From Micromonosporaceae bacterium (GTDB lineage: Bacteria; Actinomycetota; Actinomycetes; Mycobacteriales; Micromonosporaceae), in assembly GCA_019690055.1 (NCBI GenBank), contig JADGGF010000244.1, positions 1-6,779 of the forward strand: DNA of 6,779 nucleotides, in the 5' to 3' direction. How positions within the stretch are numbered: position 1 is the first letter of the stretch; each line of letters opens with the position of its first letter. The position numbers were made by a program, and so were the translations under genes. Under the pieces are notes generated by a model. That model had not been told where the DNA came from. It was given only the letters and a program-made list of their open reading frames with translations, and did not search any database. Positions 1 through 4,815 of the stretch are shown here, in pieces.

Positions 1-530
1 TCCACGAACTCGATGGTGGACGGGTCGCCGCCGTCCGCCTCGACGGCGGCCATGATCGTCACGTCGCCGGCGGCGCCGAGACTGTTGACCGACACCTTGC
101 GCCCCGCCAACTCGGCCGGCCGGGTGATGCCGGAGGCGGCGGACGCCACGACCGCGTTGATGTCCTCGCCGTCGGCGTACGACGACGCATAGTTACCTAC
201 CATTACCACGCCCAGATCCTGCAGATCGGCGCGGAATGGGCCGAACGGCTGCCCGACGGCGAACTCGATGTCGCCGTTGATCATCGCCGGGATGGCGTAG
301 GCGCCACCCTGGGCGGGCAGCACCTCGACCGCGAGGCCGTGACGCTCGAAGATGCCCGCCGCGATACCGCCCCAGAGCGCGGCAGTTTCGGTGATGGGAA
401 GGGCGGCGACGCGGACGGGGCGAAGATTGCTGTCGGTCGAACTAGGTGTGGGAGTCGCGTCGGAATCCGTACATCCGGACAGGGCAATCGCGAGGCTTGC
501 GATCACCCCGAGGGCAAGGGTCTTCTTCAT
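1..530 (-). CDS. NMT1/SsuA-type ABC transporter substrate-binding lipoprotein, C-terminus missing
   Basis: This is the first 176 codons of a gene that continues beyond the left edge. Translation from the ATG at 530-528 gives a lipoprotein signal peptide (Lys2, Lys3, a hydrophobic stretch, lipobox LSGC with Cys20), then a Ser/Thr/Pro-rich linker at about 21-36 and a mature domain beginning LRPVRVAALP. The pattern of a short first strand, then GIFERHGLAVEV (59-70), then AMINGDIEFAVG (82-93), then ELAGRKVSVNSLG (140-152) is typical of the NMT1/SsuA/TauA-like family (type 2 periplasmic-binding fold), which delivers small molecules such as sulfonates, nitrate, pyrimidine precursors or aromatic acids to ABC importers. 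The ligand cannot be read from the sequence. The start is supported by AGAAGGGG at 539-546, 8 bases upstream. The partner permease and ATPase, if present, would lie beyond the left edge. It is unrelated in family to the sugar-binding protein at 3466-4812 and probably belongs to a separate transcription unit. Confidence 0.88.
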   Translation of the reverse strand, partial: MKKTLALGVIASLAIALSGCTDSDATPTPSSTDSNLRPVRVAALPITETAALWGGIAAGIFERHGLAVEVLPAQGGAYAIPAMINGDIEFAVGQPFGPFRADLQDLGVVMVGNYASSYADGEDINAVVASAASGITRPAELAGRKVSVNSLGAAGDVTIMAAVEADGGDPSTIEFV

Positions 531-633
531 GGGTGAGGCCCCTTCTGGGACTTGTGAAGGTTAAGCGCGGCGGACACTGCCGGCCCTGCTGTGGTGCGCT
601 TCGCTCGGTGTGGTCGACGTCACCGTGTTGGCC

Positions 634-662
634 ATGGTCAGTCACGCAACACAGAATGTCAA
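634..662 (-). promoter_or_regulatory. candidate promoter of the NMT1-type lipoprotein gene
   Basis: On the minus strand a perfect TTGACA (657-662) is followed after 17 bases by GACCAT (634-639), which keeps the A2, A5 and T6 positions of a -10 box. Transcription would begin near 627 and leave a leader of roughly 100 bases before the ATG at 530. I saw no riboswitch core in that leader. The -35 match is strong and the -10 match is weak. Confidence 0.35.
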
Positions 663-760
663 GAAGAACCTGACGCCCGTCACGAATGAGTTGAATGACG
701 TCCCGAACGCCGGGCCGCACCTCGTGGGTGGCACGCCCGCCCGCGGTCCGTCCCGGGTGT

Positions 761-798
761 CCACTGCGCCAGTGGGGCGGTGGCCGATTGGTCACTGG
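761..798. repeat. perfect palindrome with an alternative downstream partner
   Basis: CCACTG-CGC-CAGTGG at 761-775 is a 6-base-pair stem with a 3-base loop. The CCAGTG at 769-774 could instead pair with CACTGG at 793-798, so two mutually exclusive hairpins can be drawn. As DNA, the first is a compact operator-like palindrome upstream of the candidate lipoprotein promoter. No function is established. Confidence 0.4.
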
Positions 799-830
799 GG
801 CCCACGCTGATCGTCGAGATAGGACGACGA

Positions 831-873
831 CGTGATCGTCAATTGCTTGACAAAATCAACGTTTGCGATCACG
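831..873. repeat. nested inverted repeats, CGTGATCG / CGATCACG
   Basis: A perfect 8-base inverted repeat, CGTGATCG (831-838) and CGATCACG (866-873), encloses 27 bases. Inside it GTCAA (838-842) and TTGAC (847-851) form a second inverted repeat, followed by the palindrome AACGTT (858-863). Related copies lie nearby: TGATCGTC at 808-815, repeated at 833-840, and CGATCAC at 958-964. A TTGACA at 847-852 is followed after 17 bases by CACGAT (870-875), a weak candidate plus-strand promoter that would read towards the 3' end of the glycosidase gene. This could be a regulator-binding cluster. Its target is unknown. Confidence 0.4.
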
Positions 874-1022
874 ATGTAGGCATCGGTCGCGCCCGCTCTT
901 GTGTCCGGAGCGCCTGCGGCGCGGGCGTATTGGTCAATTCTTGCCCGTGATGGACGTCGATCACCACGGACTGGTTGACTCTCGGCCGCGACTCATGGTT
1001 GCCGCCGCCGAACCGGACCGGG

Positions 1023-2003
1023 TCACACGGTGCCGGCGTCGTCCAATGCCGCCTCTACCAGTCCGAGTTCGTCCGGTGCGACGACCAGGCCAGCCGCTGG
1101 ATCGTAGCGGACCCGGATCGGGTCGGTCAGCTCGCCGGCAAACGATCCGTCCACATAGTCGACAAACCCGATGAGAGCCGGCGTGCCATCGATGTCGGCC
1201 ACTAGCCTCGGCGCGTACAGGTGGGGATGGGGGAACGGTCGGGCCGCGGCGACATCCCAGGGACCATTGAGCGTCGGCCCGGCGACAAACCAGTTCCGTT
1301 CGTCGGAGCCCCGGTGCGGCGCGACCGCGTTGGTGCAGAAGAGCAGCAGCGGCTGGCCGTCGACGACGGCCACTTGCGGAACCTCCAGGTGCCCGAAACC
1401 GGCCGGCTCGCTCAGCGGCGGCTCCACGGTCCACGTGAGCAGGTCGGCGGAGCGGGCGTGACCGATGACGCCCCGTTCCGCCGCGGGGCCGGTGTTGCTG
1501 CGAGCCGTGATGAGCATGTGCCAGCCGTCTCCGGACGGGTCGGCGTAGACCCACGGGTCGCGCCAGGCCTGCTCGTACCACGCCGTGAGGTCGAGCGTCT
1601 CGTACCACCGAGGATCGGGCTCGACCAGCGGTCCCGCCCCGTACCGTCGCCAGACCAGCAGGTCGTCCGAGATCGCGAGGCCGATGCGTTGCACCAAGCC
1701 CTGTTCCGCGCGGCTGACTCCCGTGTAGAAGAGGTACCAGCGATCATCGGGCCCACGGACGACGCTGCCTGTCCAGGTCGCCAGGTCGTCCCAGCTCGGC
1801 GAGTCGGCCGGGACGAGCGCATCCGCCACCAGGCGCCAGGATCGCAGGTCCGTGGAGACCGCGTGTCCGATGCTCGCCCGGAGGTGGCGGCGGTCCGGGT
1901 CGATCAGGGCGCGTGAGGCCCGCAGGAAGAAGACATGGCGCAGCCCGCCGTCGTCCTGGACGTGCCAGCTGTCCCACACCCAGTGGTCCTCGAGGCGCAG
2001 CAT
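1023..2003 (-). CDS. cytoplasmic GH32/GH68-like (clan GH-J) five-bladed propeller glycosidase
   Basis: A 326-residue protein without a signal peptide or membrane segment, so an intracellular enzyme. Clan GH-J features are visible in order: WDSW (10-13) with candidate nucleophile Asp11, the form found in GH68 levansucrases; TWTGS (76-80), matching the WSGS-like second motif; RDPW (148-151) with transition-state-stabilising Asp149; and EVPQ (207-210) with candidate acid/base Glu207. A blade repeat of the form GxAxSxDLxxW occurs three times (46-56, 108-118, 181-191), as expected for a beta-propeller. Typical GH32 enzymes have about 450-550 residues including a C-terminal beta-sandwich, which is absent here. 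Clan members act on beta-fructosides such as sucrose, fructo-oligosaccharides and levan. With a sugar importer and repressor adjacent, I infer hydrolysis of an imported oligosaccharide. GH43-like activity is an alternative. The ATG at 2003-2001 is the first possible start because an in-frame TAG lies only 9 bases upstream. There is no good ribosome site (see the leaderless promoter entry). Confidence 0.82.
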   Translation of the reverse strand: MLRLEDHWVWDSWHVQDDGGLRHVFFLRASRALIDPDRRHLRASIGHAVSTDLRSWRLVADALVPADSPSWDDLATWTGSVVRGPDDRWYLFYTGVSRAEQGLVQRIGLAISDDLLVWRRYGAGPLVEPDPRWYETLDLTAWYEQAWRDPWVYADPSGDGWHMLITARSNTGPAAERGVIGHARSADLLTWTVEPPLSEPAGFGHLEVPQVAVVDGQPLLLFCTNAVAPHRGSDERNWFVAGPTLNGPWDVAAARPFPHPHLYAPRLVADIDGTPALIGFVDYVDGSFAGELTDPIRVRYDPAAGLVVAPDELGLVEAALDDAGTV

Positions 2004-2009
2004 GGCGAA

Positions 2010-2015
2010 AAGCTA
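2010..2015 (-). promoter_or_regulatory. candidate -10 box of a leaderless glycosidase promoter
   Basis: Reading the minus strand, TAGCTT fits the actinobacterial TANNNT -10 pattern and is separated from the ATG by 6 bases (TTCGCC), so the transcript would begin at or next to the A of ATG. This agrees with the lack of a Shine-Dalgarno sequence. No good -35 box is present. Read-through from lacI, 55 bases upstream with no terminator between, is the alternative. Confidence 0.4.
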
Positions 2016-2018
2016 CCA

Positions 2019-2034
2019 AGTGAATCGGTTTAGC
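2019..2034. promoter_or_regulatory. LacI-type operator at the glycosidase promoter (site 3)
   Basis: The plus-strand sequence AGTGAATCGGTTTAGC matches the palindrome at 3244-3259 in 12 of 16 positions, with the right half (GTTTAGC) identical and a central CG as in many LacI-family sites. It lies 3 bases upstream of the putative -10 box, in the -35/-10 spacer, and 15 bases upstream of the glycosidase ATG. A repressor bound here would block polymerase. The adjacent TAGCGCTA (2031-2038) is also a perfect palindrome and may be chance. Confidence 0.55.
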
Positions 2035-2058
2035 GCTACGGGCCCCCTGCCGGCGTGA

Positions 2059-3087
2059 TCATTGAGGTGCAGGGGAGTCGATCGAGGCGCGCCGACGCAG
2101 CGGCATCGGCACCAGGCACCGGTCGGTCTTGGCGCCGCTCAACAGCAACTCGACCGCCCGGCGACCCATCTGCTCGTGCGGCAGGGCTGCGGTGGACAGA
2201 CCCGGTCTGAGCCAAGCGGCGATCACGTCGTCATCGAAGGAGACGACCGACATGTCCTGGGGGACGCGCAGGCCGGCCTCGGCCAGCGCCTGGTAGGCGC
2301 CGAAGGCGAGCCGGTCGTTCATGCAGATCACGCCGGTGGGCCGGGTCGGCTTGCGCAGCAACGATCGCATCGCGGCATAGCCGTGCTCCGGCAACCAGTC
2401 ATGGCAGGAAACGCTGACAGCCAGGCGAGTGCCGGCCGCCGCCAGCGCGCGCTCGATCCCGCGCAGCCGAGCGGAGGCCGCCAGCGACACCTCGGGGTCG
2501 CGTTCCTTGAGGCGGTTCCGCCCGATCAGCGCGATCCGGTCTCGATGGCCAGCCTCGGTCAGGGCCGACGCGACGGCGTAGCCCGCCTGCTCGTCGTCGG
2601 GGAGGACGCACGGCAGCTCAGTGGTGCTGGCTGCGTTGAGCAGGACGGTCGGTCGCCCGAGCAGCGTCGCTGGCACCGTGAGCTGGCGCGTGGCCATCGC
2701 GGCGTAGATGACGCCGTCGACCTGGCGGTCCAGCATCGCCTCGATGGCGTACTGCTCGAAGCTCTCGTCGCCCTGGGTCTCCGCGATCAGCAGCACGTGG
2801 TCGTGTTCCCGGGCGGCGTCGAGAGCGCCGCGGATCATGTCGCCGGCGAACCGCGTGGTGGCCACGATGTCGGAGATGAAGGCCAGGGTCAGACTCTTCT
2901 GCGTGCGCAGGCTCCGGGCGGCGACGTTGGGCCGGTAGCCGAGTTCGGCCGCGGCGGCGAAGACCCGGCGGTGAGCCTCGGCCGAGAGGCGGGTGCCCTC
3001 ACGTCCATTGAGGATCATCGACGCCGCCGTCTTCGACAGACCGGCGCGTTTGGCGACGTCGGCGAGGGTGGCGCGGCGGTGACTCAT
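2059..3087 (-). CDS. LacI-family transcriptional repressor
   Basis: A 342-residue protein of standard LacI length. The N-terminal helix-turn-helix spans about 6-28 (TLADVAKRAGLSKTAASMIL, ending LNG), and the hinge YRPNVAARSL (51-60) carries the leucine at 60 that in LacI and PurR inserts into the operator minor groove. The ligand-binding core follows, with DGVIYAAM (124-131), the CMNDRLAFGAYQAL motif (255-268) and VVSFDDD (281-287). The recognition helix has SKTAAS instead of the common TVSR arrangement, so the residues expected to read bases are Lys19, Thr20 and Met24. The start is supported by GGAGGA at 3091-3096, 3 to 4 bases before the ATG. The gene is divergent from the importer and 55 bases upstream of the glycosidase on the same strand. 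Operator-like sites flank both arms, so it is inferred to repress importer and glycosidase until an inducing sugar binds. Confidence 0.93.
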   Translation of the reverse strand: MSHRRATLADVAKRAGLSKTAASMILNGREGTRLSAEAHRRVFAAAAELGYRPNVAARSLRTQKSLTLAFISDIVATTRFAGDMIRGALDAAREHDHVLLIAETQGDESFEQYAIEAMLDRQVDGVIYAAMATRQLTVPATLLGRPTVLLNAASTTELPCVLPDDEQAGYAVASALTEAGHRDRIALIGRNRLKERDPEVSLAASARLRGIERALAAAGTRLAVSVSCHDWLPEHGYAAMRSLLRKPTRPTGVICMNDRLAFGAYQALAEAGLRVPQDMSVVSFDDDVIAAWLRPGLSTAALPHEQMGRRAVELLLSGAKTDRCLVPMPLRRRASIDSPAPQ

Positions 3088-3102
3088 GCTTCCTCCGGTG
3101 GC

Positions 3103-3120
3103 GACCGGCCCGCGCCGGTC
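3103..3120. repeat. hairpin next to the lacI ribosome-binding site
   Basis: GACCGGC (3103-3109) and GCCGGTC (3114-3120) form a perfect 7-base-pair stem with the loop CCGC. It lies 6 bases beyond GGAGGA in the lacI leader, so in the mRNA it would form just upstream of the ribosome site and could influence loading. Confidence 0.4.
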
Positions 3121-3149
3121 ACTGTGTCCATGATGCGACGCGTGGGAGC

Positions 3150-3166
3150 ACCGCCGGTCCGGCGGT
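3150..3166. repeat. 17-base perfect palindrome in the lacI leader or promoter
   Basis: ACCGCCGG-T-CCGGCGGT is a perfect 8+1+8 palindrome roughly 65 bases upstream of the lacI start. It differs clearly from the AT-rich operators further right, so it would be a site for another factor or an mRNA hairpin. Composition bias makes GC palindromes more likely by chance. Confidence 0.35.
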
Positions 3167-3211
3167 CAGCGTATTATTGCCGCCCGTTTCCAGATCGTTG
3201 CCGACGAGACC

Positions 3212-3240
3212 TTGACAGCACCCGAGGTCGCGCGCATGCT
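3212..3240 (+). promoter_or_regulatory. candidate promoter of the importer operon
   Basis: A perfect TTGACA (3212-3217) is followed after 17 bases by CATGCT (3235-3240), a weak -10 box. Transcription would start around 3246, inside the operator pair, as expected for a repressed promoter. The resulting leader of about 220 bases is long, so a second promoter closer to 3466 cannot be excluded. Confidence 0.4.
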
Positions 3241-3243
3241 TCT

Positions 3244-3259
3244 GCTAAATCAGTTTAGC
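3244..3259. promoter_or_regulatory. LacI-type operator, perfect outer palindrome (site 1)
   Basis: GCTAAA-TCAG-TTTAGC has perfectly complementary 6-base arms and is notably AT-rich against its surroundings. It begins 4 bases after the putative -10 box and would cover the transcription start. Its core AATC[A/G]GTTTAGC recurs at 2023-2034, upstream of the glycosidase gene. Confidence 0.65.
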
Positions 3260-3273
3260 TAACCCAGTTTGGC
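3258..3273. promoter_or_regulatory. second LacI-type operator overlapping site 1 (site 2)
   Basis: GCTAACCCAGTTTGGC matches site 1 in 13 of 16 positions and shares its first two bases with the end of site 1, giving a 14-base centre-to-centre distance. Two repressor dimers at this spacing would not sit on the same face of the helix, so binding may be cooperative on different faces or mutually exclusive. Confidence 0.5.
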
Positions 3274-3282
3274 TCACGGCCT

Positions 3283-3317
3283 GCCCCGCCTGGGTCGCAC
3301 TCGCCCCGGCTGGGTCG
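3283..3317. repeat. tandem 15-base direct repeats with a 20-base period
   Basis: GCCCCGCCTGGGTCG (3283-3297) and GCCCCGGCTGGGTCG (3303-3317) differ at one base and are 20 bases apart, close to two helical turns. A third partial copy, GCCCCGGCTGG, lies at 3419-3429. They follow the operator pair and could be sites for a second regulator or lie in the importer leader RNA. No function is known. Confidence 0.4.
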
Positions 3318-3449
3318 TGACCAGATCCGCCGCGCTGGCCAGGTGCGGGGCGCGGTTCGGCGGAGTGTGACGCGCATGACGGACCCTGTGCTGCCGCGAT
3401 CGGTCGCGCCCCGGCGCCGCCCCGGCTGGCCCGACCGGCGTACCGTCTC

Positions 3450-3457
3450 GAAAGGAA
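3450..3457 (+). promoter_or_regulatory. ribosome-binding site that fixes the binding-protein start
   Basis: GAAAGGAA has AAGGA ending 9 bases before the ATG at 3466. It supports this start over the upstream in-frame GTG at 3343 and ATG at 3376, which would bury the signal peptide behind about 30-40 arginine-rich residues. Confidence 0.7.
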
Positions 3458-3465
3458 CAATCGAC

Positions 3466-4812
3466 ATGAAGAGATACGTTGCAGCAGCCGGCTCGGCGTT
3501 ACTGGTCGCCCTGCTCGCCGGCTGCGCGGGAGCCGGGTCCGGCGGCCCGCAGCAGAACAATGACCCGGTCACGCCCGAGGCCCCGACCTGCGGGACGGAT
3601 CCGGTGGTGCTCAACGCCTACTTTGAGACGGGTTTTGACCTGCCGTTCCGATTGTCCGAAGAGTTCACCCGGCAGTTCCCGAACGTCACCTGGAACATCA
3701 AACAGGACCAGTTCCAGAACCTCATCAACGCAACCCCGCGCCTGCTCTCGGGCAACAACCCGCCCGACCTGATCCGGCTGCCCACGATGGTCTCGCTGGT
3801 GCAGGACGGTCTACTCAAGAACCTGGATGGCTACGCGGAAGGGTTCGGCTGGGACAAGTGGCCAGCGGCCCAGCTCTCGCAGAACCGGGTCGCCGACGAC
3901 GGCACACGCGGCTCGGGTTCGCTCTACGCCATGGGCCTCAACTACAGCCTGACGGGCGTCTTCTACAACAAGGAGCTGGCCGCGCGCGTCGGCATGACCG
4001 AACCGCCGGCGACGGTGGCCGAGTTCGATGCCGTCCTGGAGCGGGCCAAGGCGCAGGGGATTCTGCCCATCATGGTCTGGAACGCGTCCGCGAGCGGCGG
4101 CGGGCTGGCCTTCCCCCTCCAGCACCTCATGGCGGCCTACGGGCCGACCCAGCCGATCAACGACTGGATCTTCCAGAAGCCCGGGGCCACGATCGACACG
4201 CCGACCAACCGGCAGGCGGCGGAGCACCTGCAGCGGTGGATCGAGGCCGGGTACTTCCCACCGGACGCCAACGCCATCCAGTACACCGACGCCAACGCTC
4301 GCTTCCGCAACGGTGAGGGTCTGTTCATCTTCAACGGAGACTGGGAGAACGCGTCCTACGACGAGGGCATGCCCGGCAACGTCGGGTTCTTCCTCTTCCC
4401 ACCGCTCAAGGAGGGCGATCCGGTCGCGGCCATGTCGTCCCCGCTGACCTTCGGGATCGCGGCCAAGGCGGCCAACGCCGGCTGCGCTGCCTTCTTCCTC
4501 AACTGGGTCGCCACCAACGAGCAGGCGCGCCAGATCAACGTCACGGTCGGCGGCTCCAACCCAGGGGGCCCCGCAGACCTGGCAATCCCGCCGGTCGCCG
4601 CGGGTTCGGTGACCAACGAGACGTTGGCCGCCGGCGCGTTGGTCGCCGAGTCCAACGGCGCGATGGACTTCATCGCGAACGCAACCGGTGCGATCTTCGC
4701 TCAGGGCTGGACCCCTGAGTTGCAGAAGATGGTCGGTGGCGAGCAGGATGGCGCCGGCCTGCTCGCCGCGGTCCAGGCCGAGTACGAGCGGGAGTTGGAG
4801 CAAGGGAGCTAG
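3466..4812 (+). CDS. family-1 sugar-binding lipoprotein of an ABC importer
   Basis: A 448-residue lipoprotein with the normal length of family-1 extracellular solute-binding proteins (MalE/UgpB-like). The signal peptide runs from Met1 (Lys2, Arg3, hydrophobic core) to the lipobox LAGC with Cys20, so the mature protein is lipid-anchored outside the membrane. A Gly/Asn/Pro linker (about 21-40) is followed by the two-lobed binding domain. Family hallmarks are EEFTRQFPNV (65-74), a GNNPPDLIRL segment (96-105), YAMGLNYSLTGVFYNKEL (154-171) in the hinge and cleft region, and LFIFNGDWE (286-294). Aromatic residues Tyr154, Tyr160, Tyr167, Trp205 and Trp293 are plausible sugar-stacking positions. Two further cysteines (42 and 340) remain after processing and might form a disulfide. 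It is the first gene of the operon, and its stop is 3 bases before the permease GTG. The ligand is unknown. The neighbouring glycosidase suggests an oligosaccharide, possibly fructose-containing. Confidence 0.93.
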   Translation: MKRYVAAAGSALLVALLAGCAGAGSGGPQQNNDPVTPEAPTCGTDPVVLNAYFETGFDLPFRLSEEFTRQFPNVTWNIKQDQFQNLINATPRLLSGNNPPDLIRLPTMVSLVQDGLLKNLDGYAEGFGWDKWPAAQLSQNRVADDGTRGSGSLYAMGLNYSLTGVFYNKELAARVGMTEPPATVAEFDAVLERAKAQGILPIMVWNASASGGGLAFPLQHLMAAYGPTQPINDWIFQKPGATIDTPTNRQAAEHLQRWIEAGYFPPDANAIQYTDANARFRNGEGLFIFNGDWENASYDEGMPGNVGFFLFPPLKEGDPVAAMSSPLTFGIAAKAANAGCAAFFLNWVATNEQARQINVTVGGSNPGGPADLAIPPVAAGSVTNETLAAGALVAESNGAMDFIANATGAIFAQGWTPELQKMVGGEQDGAGLLAAVQAEYERELEQGS

Positions 4813-4815
4813 CTT

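Larger units (their letters stand above)
531..1022. other. intergenic region between two minus-strand genes
   Basis: About 490 bases with no convincing gene. The open frames here lack ribosome sites and recognisable domains. The segment holds the candidate promoter at 634-662, a compact palindrome at 761-775 with a partner at 793-798, the nested inverted repeats at 831-873, and a small hairpin at 910-922 (GCGCC-TGC-GGCGC) that lies about 100 bases after the glycosidase stop without a U tract. The length suggests that the lipoprotein gene is transcribed separately from the lacI-glycosidase pair and carries its own control sites. Confidence 0.6.
3088..3465. other. divergent control region between lacI and the importer operon
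   Basis: About 380 bases separate the two divergent starts. From left to right it holds the lacI ribosome site, two GC-rich palindromes in the lacI leader, an AT-rich AATAAT on the minus strand (3173-3178) that might serve as the lacI -10 box but lacks a good -35, a plus-strand TTGACA promoter, two overlapping LacI-type operators, a pair of near-identical direct repeats, and the importer ribosome site. The frame of the binding-protein gene stays open back to a GTG at 3343, but I treat that stretch as untranslated leader. Confidence 0.65.

Noticed and set aside
531..660. TPP or other riboswitch in the leader of the NMT1-type gene
   Set aside because: I looked because some NMT1/THI5-like transporters are thiamine-linked, but the conserved TPP core sequences are not present.
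442..795. Minus-strand frame of 117 codons upstream of the NMT1-type lipoprotein
   Set aside because: It overlaps the start of that gene, contains the candidate promoter, and shows no recognisable domain or ribosome site.
851..866. A fourth LacI operator around AAATCAACGTTTGC
   Set aside because: It resembles the motif only if two bases are inserted between the halves, so it does not fit the spacing of the other three sites.
910..922. Terminator of the glycosidase gene
   Set aside because: The stem has only 5 base pairs, no U tract, and lies about 100 bases past the stop. Too weak to call as a terminator.
863..1174. Plus-strand small frame of about 100 codons
   Set aside because: Arg/Pro-rich composition, no ribosome site, and it runs antisense into the glycosidase gene.
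2062..3258. Long plus-strand open frame opposite the lacI gene
   Set aside because: It is the antisense shadow of a GC-rich gene: Gly/Arg/Gln-rich, with no domain and no ribosome site. The minus-strand product is a clear LacI protein.
3343..3465. Upstream GTG start for the sugar-binding protein
   Set aside because: It would add 41 residues before a textbook lipoprotein signal peptide, and the good ribosome site lies directly before the ATG at 3466.
3811..4803. Minus-strand open frame opposite the sugar-binding protein gene
   Set aside because: Same kind of shadow. The plus strand encodes a full-length lipoprotein with family motifs and operon context.
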